Shown here: positions 1-8,518 of the stretch, in pieces
How the letters are laid out: each line of letters opens with the position of its first letter
Position numbering within the stretch: position 1 is the stretch's first letter
DNA from: Draconibacterium sediminis
GTDB lineage: Bacteria > Bacteroidota > Bacteroidia > Bacteroidales > Prolixibacteraceae
DNA: 64,000 nucleotides
Reading direction: 5' to 3'
NCBI RefSeq assembly: GCF_000949475.1
Contig: NZ_JRHC01000001.1
Span: forward strand, 1-64,000
Program-made: the position numbers and the translations under genes
Notes under the pieces: model-generated
What the model was told of the DNA's origin: nothing
Database searches by the model: none
The model's input: the letters and a program-made list of their open reading frames with translations, nothing else

Positions 1-1893
1 GCTTACATTCGTGGCACTCGTCGTCAGGATCACTTCAGCCGGCTGCGTGATGGTAATGCTCGTGCTAACTGTACTGGCATCACCATCATCCGTAACTGTG
101 ACACTATATGTTCCCGCCGAAAGACCTGTCTGATCTTCAGCTGAAGCTGACAAACCACTACCATCTGAGGTTGTCCAAGAGTAGGTATATGCTCCACTCC
201 CATCAGTTATCGATAAATCTATCGCCCCATCACTACCCCCATAACAAGAGACATCAGTTTTGGAATAACTTATCGTTGCTGCCGTTCCCATCCCCGATTT
301 CAAAACAACCTCTTCCGCTTCAACAGCAATCAAATGCTCGGCAACTCCGCGGTTTCCGTTTACATCGGTAATTTCATAAACCCGTGTAAGGGTGTAGGGG
401 CAGTCCGGATTGCTTTTCGATTCAGAAGCCAGGCGGAAACTTGAATAATAAATTTGACAATTGTCTCGAACTGTACCGCCTGCATTGGCAAATTCAGACC
501 AGGTTGAATAAGCAGCCGGGATAGATTGCCCGCATTTTCGTTGAATTGCTGCAGGAGCATTTAGCACCGGTGCCTGATTATCGGATACCAAAATACTAAA
601 ATCGAAGGACAATAAACGAACGCCATCCTCGTAAACCATTACGGTATAGTCGCCATCGCTTAAGGTACTTTGGTCTTCAGCTCCCTGCACAATACCACTT
701 CCGTTTTGTGTCGACCATACAAAACTTACGATTCCTGATGTACCATTTACGGTCAGGTCAACCATTCCGGTTCTGCTGCCTTTACAACTAACATCGGTTT
801 TTGAGAATAAGATTTCGGCCTGCGTTTCTGCTCCGGGTTCTAAAAGTACTTCCGGTTCGGTCGATTCAACTGTGGCTTCATAAGCCATTCCTTCTCCTGT
901 TACCTCAATTACATGCTTAACTTCGCTTACATTGCCATCATCATCCGAAATACTATAGGTACGTGTTACTTTGTAGGGGCAGGTTATACCGCTGCTGGTT
1001 TGACCCACGTACCTAAAACTACCGTAATTAACCGAACAGTTGTCATTGGCACTTCCGCCAGCCTGTTCAAATTGTGCCCACGTTGTGAAAGCATCCGGTA
1101 CCGGTTGTCCACATTCGCTTTCCGAATCCGGTGGTGCAATCAGTTGCGGTGCTTCAGCATCGGTTACGGTTACGGTAAAATTATGAACCGCCGTATTTAC
1201 TCCATCGCTAATTCGATATTCAACCAGGGTTGAACCAACAGGAAACCGCTGACCCGAACTGTAATTACTGGTATAAATCAATTTATCCTGAGGTACACAA
1301 TTATCCGTGGCAGATGGTTCGGTCCAACTTACATTGGCATAACATTCCCCGGGCAGGTTCCGAACCGTTATGTGTCCGGGAGAGCTGATTAACCGTGGAA
1401 CCTGGTTATCTGAAACCGTAACAGTAAAGGTGCAGTTAATTGAGTTGTTGTAAAGAGTTGCACCACGATAAGTAATTACTGTTGTTCCCTGATTAAAAGT
1501 ATAACTGCCAATTTGGTTGATACCGGAACCGTTCGAAGCGGCTTCGGTTGCACCTGTCATTTCCCAGCTGAGTGTTGAAATGATGCCGTTGGGATCGGAA
1601 ATGTCTAAACCATTGCTGATAACTGCCACACAGGAATTCAGGTCGGTATATATGGAGATATCTTCCGGACAAACAATGCCAGTTGTATCGTCTTGAGAAG
1701 CAGGGTTGCCCGAAATTTCCGAAAGTGATTGGTTTGAAATTGAGGGTGAAACAAAACCCATTACAGAATCTATTGCAGGAGAGAATGAGGCATAGCTCTC
1801 ACTACTCACAGCATTGGGTTCTGTAAAACACAGAAAAACAGCCAGCAAAAAGAATGCTGTTTTTAAAGTCTGGTTATGTTTCGATTTGGTCAC
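1..1893 (-). CDS. Large HYR/SprB-repeat surface protein, partial (3' end outside window)
   Basis: The frame is open from a GTG at 1893 to the window edge (631 codons, no stop), so the C-terminus is missing. An in-frame TGA lies two codons upstream and no other start precedes the signal-peptide-like N-terminus (basic MTKSKHNQ, then a hydrophobic stretch ending near residue 30), which supports the GTG. Residues about 65-250 look like HYR (immunoglobulin-like) domains. Then a Cys-containing module (CGQPVPDAF... / CGQSIPAAY..., each ending DNC) alternates with an SprB repeat (SKTDVSC...) twice, SprB units at about 361-425 and 541-605. Such proteins are type IX-secreted adhesins of Bacteroidota, usually ending in a gliding-motility-associated C-terminal domain that would lie outside this window. 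The PorP/SprF gene just upstream fits. The ligand cannot be told. Confidence 0.85.
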   Translation of the reverse strand, partial: MTKSKHNQTLKTAFFLLAVFLCFTEPNAVSSESYASFSPAIDSVMGFVSPSISNQSLSEISGNPASQDDTTGIVCPEDISIYTDLNSCVAVISNGLDISDPNGIISTLSWEMTGATEAASNGSGINQIGSYTFNQGTTVITYRGATLYNNSINCTFTVTVSDNQVPRLISSPGHITVRNLPGECYANVSWTEPSATDNCVPQDKLIYTSNYSSGQRFPVGSTLVEYRISDGVNTAVHNFTVTVTDAEAPQLIAPPDSESECGQPVPDAFTTWAQFEQAGGSANDNCSVNYGSFRYVGQTSSGITCPYKVTRTYSISDDDGNVSEVKHVIEVTGEGMAYEATVESTEPEVLLEPGAETQAEILFSKTDVSCKGSRTGMVDLTVNGTSGIVSFVWSTQNGSGIVQGAEDQSTLSDGDYTVMVYEDGVRLLSFDFSILVSDNQAPVLNAPAAIQRKCGQSIPAAYSTWSEFANAGGTVRDNCQIYYSSFRLASESKSNPDCPYTLTRVYEITDVNGNRGVAEHLIAVEAEEVVLKSGMGTAATISYSKTDVSCYGGSDGAIDLSITDGSGAYTYSWTTSDGSGLSASAEDQTGLSAGTYSVTVTDDGDASTVSTSITITQPAEVILTTSATNVS

Positions 1894-1989
1894 TAATCAA
1901 TTCTTTTTTTTAATAATTTTCGTCTTTACATAAATTTCAATTTAACCGTTATACATTCATTTTCGGGTTTGTAATTGAGTCTTTCGTCA

Positions 1990-2922
1990 TTAAAAGTATC
2001 TGGACCTTAAATAGCTACGTCCAAAAAAGTCCACATCAAAACCAAACGTAAACTCAAAGGTTCCGTTCTGATATGGGTATATTTCGTTTGTTGTTATGTC
2101 CATTGCAAATCCCACTCTAAACTTGTTGCTAAACATCCAGTTTCCGGTAAAACATATGGCACCACCGGTACGCCCCAAAACACCTAGCCAAAGTTTTTCG
2201 CGGATCATAAAATTGGCAGCCAAATCAATCTGAATTGGCGTACCCCAGGTTGCCTTAACCAGCAATGTGGGTTTGAACACAAAATAATTAAAGGGGTCGA
2301 GCGGAAACACGTAACCACCGTTCAGGTATATGGTACGCACCTCGGCACTGGTAGAATAGTTATGAAAATTCTCTTTCAGATCGTTTTCAATAAGTTTGGG
2401 AATAGAGAATCCGGCATAAAAATAATCCTGGTAAATAAATATTCCGAAACCGAAATTGGGAAGAAATGATAAATCTACATCTTCATCAAAAGCCCTGTCG
2501 TACTTTCCGTCGGGATATAAAATGTATTCGGTAAGCGGGTTTTTATAGTTGGTAAAACCAAATTTCACGCCCATTCGCATACGTGTACGGCGCGATAGGT
2601 ATACTTCGTAGGCGTAATCGCCCAGTACAGTTAAGCGCTTTTCGCGACCAAAAGTGTCGTTCATGATGTTGAGTCCAACACCAACAGCTTCGTTTCGTAA
2701 AGGTGAGTGAAATGAAATGTATTCAGTCAGAGGCGAACGGTTAATCCCGGCCCACTGTTTTCTTACTAAGGTGGTAAAACCTATCTTTTCCCACATTCCT
2801 GCATAAGCCGGGTTAATGATTTGGCCATTATACATGTATGAGGTGAAAATAGGATCTTGTTGTGCACCACACCTGAGTGATATTAGCAAGACAAATATCC
2901 CTAATACAACAATTCTTTTAAT
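1990..2922 (-). CDS. PorP/SprF family type IX secretion membrane protein (non-standard start codon)
   Basis: The family opening is clear: AQQDPIFTSYMYNGQIINPAYAG, followed by a beta-barrel-rich body of about 300 residues. PorP/SprF proteins are outer-membrane components that pair with large SprB-like cargo in type IX secretion and gliding; the SprB-repeat gene follows 96 bases downstream on the same strand. The first ordinary start codon is TTG at 2889, but it falls inside the hydrophobic core of the signal peptide. Reading upstream in frame gives IKRIVVLGIFVLLISLRCG, a complete signal peptide beginning with ATT at 2922 exactly where ATG is expected. I therefore place the start at 2922 as a rare ATT start, or as an ATG lost by mutation or sequencing error. 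The C-terminal end at 1990 is secure. Confidence 0.85.
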   Translation of the reverse strand: MKRIVVLGIFVLLISLRCGAQQDPIFTSYMYNGQIINPAYAGMWEKIGFTTLVRKQWAGINRSPLTEYISFHSPLRNEAVGVGLNIMNDTFGREKRLTVLGDYAYEVYLSRRTRMRMGVKFGFTNYKNPLTEYILYPDGKYDRAFDEDVDLSFLPNFGFGIFIYQDYFYAGFSIPKLIENDLKENFHNYSTSAEVRTIYLNGGYVFPLDPFNYFVFKPTLLVKATWGTPIQIDLAANFMIREKLWLGVLGRTGGAICFTGNWMFSNKFRVGFAMDITTNEIYPYQNGTFEFTFGFDVDFFGRSYLRSRYF

Positions 2923-3041
2923 GACGATACAAATTTTCTCTTTACAACTATGGCAAACTACGACAATTTATTAACAAATGCAACTATATGTTGCGTAAAA
3001 AGATATTCACAAAGCCCTTAATAAATCAGTACTTTCAGAAT

Positions 3042-3071
3042 TATCTTTGTTAATTTTCCCATATTGGGAAA
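3042..3071 (+). promoter_or_regulatory. Promoter-like TAnnTTTG with a perfect 17-bp palindrome at the expected start point
   Basis: TATCTTTG at 3042-3049 matches the Bacteroidota -7 element on the plus strand. Six bases on, TTTCCCA-TAT-TGGGAAA (3055-3071) is a perfect palindrome with 7-bp arms. No -33 TTG is visible. No open frame follows on the plus strand before the convergent dipeptidase gene, so this would drive a short RNA, or the palindrome may be an operator for the divergent PorP/SprF gene. Confidence 0.35.
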
Positions 3072-3152
3072 TGTTAATAACTCGGACGGACAAAATAAAT
3101 TTTAATCCTGTCGTTAATCTTGCCTATTTAATAAAAAGAAAGTGCAAACCTC

Positions 3153-3190
3153 ATCATCAAAAAATGGGGAAAGACGGCCCCGGTGATGAT
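3153..3190 (+). other. Two-tier hairpin in the gap between PorP/SprF and the M19 dipeptidase
   Basis: ATCATCA (3153-3159) pairs with TGATGAT (3184-3190). Inside it GGGG pairs with CCCC around an 8-base loop, with an asymmetric internal bulge. It is GC-rich against very AT-rich flanks and has no clear U-tract, so it is not a standard terminator. With the promoter-like signal at 3042 it could be part of a small non-coding RNA; it may also be the 3' end of the dipeptidase message. The rest of the 2923-3248 gap shows nothing coding. Confidence 0.35.
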
Positions 3191-3248
3191 TATATTAAAT
3201 AGAAGATATATTATCAGTCAAATATAGAATAATTTTCGTTTTTGTCTG

Positions 3249-4469
3249 TTAATTAACCGAACTCTTTTGAATAACCGCTGAAAATACGCGCAGGAAATTC
3301 CCGCCCCAAACTTTGGCAATTTCCTCTTCGGTATAACCACGTTTTAACATTTCGGCTGTGATGTTTGGCATCTGGCTCACATCGGCACAATCGGCCAGTC
3401 CGCCGCCGCCATCAAAATCCGAGCCAATCCCAACGTAATCAATTCCTACCAGTTTTTTTACATGATCGATATGATCTACACAATCGGCAACAGTTGGCAA
3501 TTGTTTGGGGTATTTCTCATCCAGTTCGCGCCACTGTCTCCGCACTTCTGCCTGCTCCTCTTCGCTCATTTTTGCAAAACGTGTATTGAAAATTTTTCTT
3601 ATTTCCTGTTCTTTCTGATAACGGACAGTGGTAGTATCGGGATCTTTAATGTAGTCGTCGAGCAAACAAATCTGAATTACACCACCGTTTTTAGCCAGTG
3701 CTTTTATCATATCATCGGTCATGTTTCGCTTATGACTGGCAATTGCACGCACACTCGAGTGCGAAGCAAAAACCGGAACCTTGCTCAGCTCTACCACATC
3801 GTAAAATGATTTGTCTGAAATATGCGAAACATCGATTAGCATTCCGAGGCGGTTCATTTCTTTTACCACCTCTTTTCCAAAGGGGCTTAATCCGTTAAAT
3901 TCAGGCCCTTTTTTGTCGGTTGAAGAATCGCAAACATCATTGTTCGATGAGTGACAAAGTGTGATGTAACGAACTCCTTTATTGTAAAACTCCTCTACTC
4001 TGTTGAGTTCCTGACCCAGTGGAAATCCGTTTTCCATACCGATGTAAATGGCACGTTTACCTTCCTTTTTTAGGCGAACAACATCCCCGGGAGTAGTGGC
4101 CACTTCGGCCATGCTGTTATAATTTTTGCACACCTCATAAGTTTTCTCAATCATCTTATTCGCCATTTCGTAGGCATTCTGCGTATTCTCTTCGGTGCGT
4201 GGCCGCTGACTGGTAAATGCCGCAAAAAATATGGCATCCAATCCACCTTCTTCCATTCTCGGAAAATCAACCCGGCTTCCCGGCGCTTTGTTTGCTACCC
4301 CCACATCCAGATTGCCTTCCAACAGCGCCATTGGCGTATCACAATGTGTATCAATTGTTATTGCACGTTTATGTACTTCCATTGCTTTTCCATCTTTACC
4401 TTCACAAAATCCATTTAACCCCGCTAACAGTCCCCCAACCATTAGCAAAAAAGAATATGCCTTAATCAT
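3249..4469 (-). CDS. Membrane dipeptidase, peptidase family M19 (renal dipeptidase-like)
   Basis: A 406-residue protein with a hydrophobic N-terminal export signal (about residues 5-22). The zinc-site motif DTHCDT sits at residues 40-45 (H42, D44). Later metal-ligand and active-site segments are LIDVSHIS, FASHSSVRAI and GIGSDFDGG, in the order expected for M19 enzymes, which hydrolyse dipeptides with broad specificity, often including D-residues at the second position. The length is normal. It is probably periplasmic or outer-membrane associated and involved in peptide scavenging. It stands alone: a structured gap lies downstream, and the DUF3810 gene is divergent upstream. Confidence 0.93.
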   Translation of the reverse strand: MIKAYSFLLMVGGLLAGLNGFCEGKDGKAMEVHKRAITIDTHCDTPMALLEGNLDVGVANKAPGSRVDFPRMEEGGLDAIFFAAFTSQRPRTEENTQNAYEMANKMIEKTYEVCKNYNSMAEVATTPGDVVRLKKEGKRAIYIGMENGFPLGQELNRVEEFYNKGVRYITLCHSSNNDVCDSSTDKKGPEFNGLSPFGKEVVKEMNRLGMLIDVSHISDKSFYDVVELSKVPVFASHSSVRAIASHKRNMTDDMIKALAKNGGVIQICLLDDYIKDPDTTTVRYQKEQEIRKIFNTRFAKMSEEEQAEVRRQWRELDEKYPKQLPTVADCVDHIDHVKKLVGIDYVGIGSDFDGGGGLADCADVSQMPNITAEMLKRGYTEEEIAKVWGGNFLRVFSAVIQKSSVN

Positions 4470-4683
4470 TATAAAATGTTTTTTGATTTTAAACTGAAAG
4501 CAATTATAACAAATGTATTTTATAATAGGCTGTATTCTGTCAAAAAGAATTTATATTATAATTAAAAATAAATTTTGGTCAATACGATTCACTCCAAAAA
4601 ATCAAAAACCCACCACCTGTTTTGCATGTCTAACAGCCACGAGCAAAAGTGAAAGAGACGACCGTCCCGAATATCTTTAAATT

Positions 4684-5787
4684 TTGTCTTGTATATTTAC
4701 CCGAAAAAAATTGAGAACAGACAGAAAACACAAATGGCTTATTCTTCCGGCGTTGGCAGGAATTGTTTTTGCGCTTACACTTATCCTGCGCCGACATCCC
4801 GGCTTTGTTGAAACCTGGTATGCGCAGCGAATCTATCCATTTATAGCTTCAATACTTTCAACCATTTCTTTTGTTTTTCCTTTTTCGCTTGATGATAGTT
4901 TTTACGCGATTTTGATCTTAATGCCTGTAGTTCTGCTCGTTCAACTATTTACAAAACGTATAAAATGGAAAGCTGCCGGAAAATTTTTGCTGAATACTAT
5001 TGCCACAGTATATATCCTGTTTTATGTGCTTTGGGGATTCAACTATTTCCGCTCGCCGTTACCCGACCGATTGGGAATAAAAGACCGGGAACCCGATACG
5101 GAGGAATTTGTGCAATTTATTCACCAGTACGTTACTGAACTAAACCAATTACATTGCGATTTTGACACTGTTGACAAAGCTGAAATCGATCGCTTAATTG
5201 AAGAATCGTACCAACACCTGGCTCCGGTTTTACAGTTCGCGTACCCGATGGGCAAACGCCCCGACAAAACAATCACTTTCAGCGGATTTTATGTAAAATC
5301 AGGAATCACCGGTTATTTCGGACCATTTTTTAATGAAGTTCATGTAAACAAAAAGATTTTACCCATTGAATACCCCTATGTTTTGGCACACGAAAAAGCG
5401 CACCAGCTGGGCATAACAAGCGAGGCAGAAGCAAACTTTTACGCGTGGCTGGTTTGTTTAAACAGCTCGTCGCAACAAATCAGGTATTCGGCTAAATTGT
5501 TTATTTCATTTCATTTTTTCAGGCAGGCCCGTGGTCTGGAGGCCTATAAAGATCTTGTTGCCAAGATTTCGCCCGAAGTACAGGCAGACATCAACAGAAT
5601 AACTGAACACTGGAACAAACTGCGTAATGCAACCATGGACAAAACAGCTTCGAAACTTAACGATGCGTATTTAAAACACAACAATATAAAATCGGGGATA
5701 AAAGATTATACGGGTGTGGTTGACCATGTTATGAACTTTTCGTTAGATTCGGCTTTTCAGCAGCGTCATGGTCTTACACCCCGTTAA
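4684..5787 (+). CDS. DUF3810-type membrane protein with a zinc-protease-like HExxH motif
   Basis: The start is uncertain: TTG at 4684 is the first in frame and TTG at 4711 (before LRTDRKHKWLIL) is equally possible; no ATG fits. Three hydrophobic segments lie in the first 125 residues (about 17-35, 60-82, 100-122), with the motif NYFRSPLP after the third. The C-terminal soluble part contains LAHEKAHQLGITSEAEANF, an HExxH motif with a downstream acidic residue, as in gluzincin-type metallopeptidases. This layout matches the DUF3810 family of Bacteroidota, whose substrate is unknown as far as I know. The MBL-fold gene follows 91 bases downstream on the same strand. Confidence 0.8.
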   Translation: MSCIFTRKKLRTDRKHKWLILPALAGIVFALTLILRRHPGFVETWYAQRIYPFIASILSTISFVFPFSLDDSFYAILILMPVVLLVQLFTKRIKWKAAGKFLLNTIATVYILFYVLWGFNYFRSPLPDRLGIKDREPDTEEFVQFIHQYVTELNQLHCDFDTVDKAEIDRLIEESYQHLAPVLQFAYPMGKRPDKTITFSGFYVKSGITGYFGPFFNEVHVNKKILPIEYPYVLAHEKAHQLGITSEAEANFYAWLVCLNSSSQQIRYSAKLFISFHFFRQARGLEAYKDLVAKISPEVQADINRITEHWNKLRNATMDKTASKLNDAYLKHNNIKSGIKDYTGVVDHVMNFSLDSAFQQRHGLTPR

Positions 5788-5878
5788 ATTCATTTACTTT
5801 TACAGCCAATAACAAAAGTTGGAAAAGAGATTGCTTCGAAAACTTCGTGCACCCAACTTCCGACTTCAAACTTTTTTT

Positions 5879-6715
5879 ATGAAGCTAATTCCGATTTCTG
5901 CCGGTCATTTTCATTGCGATGGAGGAGCCTTGTTTGGCGCCATCCCAAAAGTATTGTGGAACAAAGTTTATCCGTGCAACGAAGATAATTTCACGCAGCT
6001 CACATTACGTTGTCTGTTGGTGGAAATCGCTGAACGTATAATACTTATCGAAACCGGAATTGGAAACCACTACCCCGAAAAACACCTCAAAAACAACGGA
6101 GTAACTTCGGTTGACGAACTAGAAAAATCGTTGGCCGAAAAAGGTTATTCAGCTGCTGATATTACCGATGTATTTTTCACCCACCTGCATTGGGACCACT
6201 GCACCGGAGCCGTTAAAAATGTTGACGGAAAACTGGAGCTTACCTTTCCGAATGCAACTTTGTGGAGCAGCAAAACTCAATGGGAACACGCTAAAATTTC
6301 GAATCCACGCGAGCAGGCAGCTTTCCATCGGCCGGTGCTGGATTTTATGATGGACTCGGGAAAATTACAGCTGATTGAAGAAGAAGGAGAATTTCTGCCA
6401 GGATTTGAGATAAGGTTTTTCGATGGCCACACGCCGGGACAAATGCTGCCCATCCTCCACACCGGGAAACACTCGTTTGTTTATACCTCCGATTTGTTTC
6501 CTACTGCCGCCAACATTCCATTGCTGTGGGTTTCGGCTTACGATCTCGATCCGGTTAAAGTAATGGAAGAGAAAGGAAAATTTCTGAAAGAAGCTGCCGA
6601 AAAAGACTATATCCTGTTTTTTGAACACGATTATTACACCGAATGTGCATCGGTGCAGGATACGGAAAAAGGCGTACAGCTGAAATCAAAATTTAGCATG
6701 GAAGAGCTCCTTTAG
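5879..6715 (+). CDS. MBL-fold metallo-hydrolase
   Basis: I take the ATG at 5879 (MKLIPISAGHFHCDGG); the upstream in-frame extension to a TTG at 5819 is not family-like. The hallmark metal motif THLHWDH is present, with later ligands in DGHTPGQM, YTSDLFPTAAN and FEHDYY, so all the usual HxHxDH-H-D-H positions are filled. At 278 residues it matches stand-alone cytoplasmic MBL-fold hydrolases (AHL lactonase-like or related), and there is no signal peptide. The substrate cannot be told from sequence. Nothing downstream forms an operon with it. Confidence 0.88.
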   Translation: MKLIPISAGHFHCDGGALFGAIPKVLWNKVYPCNEDNFTQLTLRCLLVEIAERIILIETGIGNHYPEKHLKNNGVTSVDELEKSLAEKGYSAADITDVFFTHLHWDHCTGAVKNVDGKLELTFPNATLWSSKTQWEHAKISNPREQAAFHRPVLDFMMDSGKLQLIEEEGEFLPGFEIRFFDGHTPGQMLPILHTGKHSFVYTSDLFPTAANIPLLWVSAYDLDPVKVMEEKGKFLKEAAEKDYILFFEHDYYTECASVQDTEKGVQLKSKFSMEELL

Positions 6716-6927
6716 ATTCAGACTAATGTCATGAACCAAACCCGATTCTTGCCCTTAATAATTTTTAAAAATCTGGAATAAACCAATTGTAGCTACCTGT
6801 AATTTGTCTACACAGCTAAAAAGAGCATCAAATACTCCCTAATTTGAATAAATTAAGGAACCACACTTCCCTAATTTTCATTTATCGTTCATTTCTCGTA
6901 TCTTTCTGGTACAAAAAGGAAATTTCT

Positions 6928-8067
6928 ATGAGATCAAAATGGTATAAAAGATACCTTGAGGAACAACCCGATAAAATATTTCAAAAAGGTAAAGTTTTTG
7001 TGTTGTATGGTCCCCGAAGGGTTGGAAAAACAGAGCTGTTAAAAAAATTAATTGCTCCATTTGAAGGTTCAATTTATGCTGGCACCGGTGACAACATGGA
7101 ACTACGCGACATATTATCTTCCCAAAAGCTTAGTCAGTTAGATCTGAATTTTAAAAGTTACGATCTTATTTTTATCGATGAAGCACAACGAATTCCCCAA
7201 GTTGGATTGGCATTAAAGCTTCTAATTGACCATTTTCCAGACAAAACGATAATTGTTACAGGTTCCTCTTCTTTTGATCTTTCGAACAAAATTGGAGAAC
7301 CATTAACCGGAAGAAGTACAACACGTATATTATATCCACTTTCCATTAATGAACTTTTTCCAGAAACCGGAGGAATGAAAATCCGGGAGCAGCTAGAAAA
7401 CCTAATTATTTTCGGTAGCTATCCGGAAGCATTAACCTCTGAAGATATAAATGAAAAGACAGAATATCTATATGCACTGCGCGATTCGTATCTTTTTAAA
7501 GATATTCTGGAACTTGAAAACATAAAAAATCCATCAAAGATTACAGATCTGTTAAAGCTATTGGCATTTCAAATAGGACACGAAGTATCGATGACGGAAC
7601 TGGGAAATAATCTGGGAATCGCCAAACAGAGTGTAGAGCGCTACCTTGATCTTCTGGAGAAAGCATTTGTTATTAAAAAAGTTGGAGGATTTTCACGAAA
7701 CCTTCGGAAAGAAGTTGTAAAATCATCACGATACTATTTTTGGGATAACGGTGTAAGGAACGCCATCATCAACAATTTTGCGCCACTATCACAGAGAAAC
7801 GACCACGGAATGCTTTGGGAAAATTTTCTTTTTATGGAAAGAATTAAAACCAGACACTACAAAAGGATTTTTGCTAACGACTATTTCTGGCGTACTTACG
7901 ATCAACAGGAAATTGATTTGATAGAGGAACGCGATGGAAAACTATATGCTTACGAATTTAAATTCTCTCCTAAAAAAACCAGGATTCCAAAAGCATGGGA
8001 AAAAGCCTATCCCCATGCAGAATTTCAAGTTATTACCAAAGATAATTTTATTCAATTCCTGATTTAA
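6928..8067 (+). CDS. AAA ATPase with DUF4143 C-terminal domain
   Basis: The start is the ATG at 6928 (MRSKWYKRYL); a TTG 84 bases upstream is less likely. Walker A is GPRRVGKTELL (about residues 24-34) and Walker B is LIFIDEAQR, followed by the sensor-like VTGSSSFDL and the PLSINELF segment typical of this family. The C-terminal half carries a winged-helix-like region and the DUF4143 domain with conserved EIDLIEERDGKLYAYEFK, resembling a degenerate nuclease fold. These ATPases are widespread, often strain-variable, and of unknown function. The coding sequence is visibly more AT-rich than its neighbours, and its stop codon directly abuts the rlmN-fragment duplication, both suggesting later arrival. 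Confidence 0.88.
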   Translation: MRSKWYKRYLEEQPDKIFQKGKVFVLYGPRRVGKTELLKKLIAPFEGSIYAGTGDNMELRDILSSQKLSQLDLNFKSYDLIFIDEAQRIPQVGLALKLLIDHFPDKTIIVTGSSSFDLSNKIGEPLTGRSTTRILYPLSINELFPETGGMKIREQLENLIIFGSYPEALTSEDINEKTEYLYALRDSYLFKDILELENIKNPSKITDLLKLLAFQIGHEVSMTELGNNLGIAKQSVERYLDLLEKAFVIKKVGGFSRNLRKEVVKSSRYYFWDNGVRNAIINNFAPLSQRNDHGMLWENFLFMERIKTRHYKRIFANDYFWRTYDQQEIDLIEERDGKLYAYEFKFSPKKTRIPKAWEKAYPHAEFQVITKDNFIQFLI

Positions 8068-8178
8068 CTACTTCACCAATTCTTTGGTAGACAACAAACC
8101 GCAGGCAGCACAAATATCCTGCCCACGCGAAGCACGTATTGTGGTTAGAATTCCCTTGTTATTCAGGGCATTTTTAAA
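8068..8178 (-). pseudogene. Duplicated 3'-terminal fragment of rlmN
   Basis: These 111 bases match 9821-9931, the last 36 codons plus stop of the intact rlmN, with 6 mismatches (about 95% identity) and no gaps. The translated tail keeps KNALNNKGILTTIRASRGQD and then ICAACG in place of IYAACG, ending in the same TKELVK and a stop. Homology ends abruptly at 8178; upstream the reading frame continues to 8268 through unrelated sequence. Radical-SAM and cysteine motifs are absent, so it cannot be a functional methyltransferase. It probably marks an insertion or recombination at the rlmN 3' end. Confidence 0.85.
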
Positions 8179-8518
8179 ACTACTGACTAATCGATCATCA
8201 TCAGGAGATAAAAATTGTTGTAACCAGCTCTTCTCCATTCGAACTGTCATATCAAATAGAAGAAACACAAAAAGGAAGAAACGTTGGTTAATAAATTTTG
8301 TCTGACCAACTTGACCAACTAAATCGACGATAGATTAACATAATATCTATCTGTCTGGTTTTAGCTTGTCCAGATTGATAGAAGAATGGGCTATTCATTT
8401 ATCCCGTATATTATCTTTTTGTCCCAGCCGGATTCAGCATTACCCCATATAATTACATTTTATCCCAAACATCCCCTTTTATTTCCGACTAAAATTACAG
8501 GGATGTATTTTTAAGTTT

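Noticed and set aside
6928..8067. DUF4143 ATPase as a toxin-antitoxin or defence gene
   Set aside because: The family is common in strain-variable DNA, but no partner toxin, antitoxin or nuclease is adjacent, so no system can be named.
8084..8305. Plus-strand open frame across the rlmN fragment
   Set aside because: It is the antisense of the duplicated rlmN tail and has no start signal or coding character.
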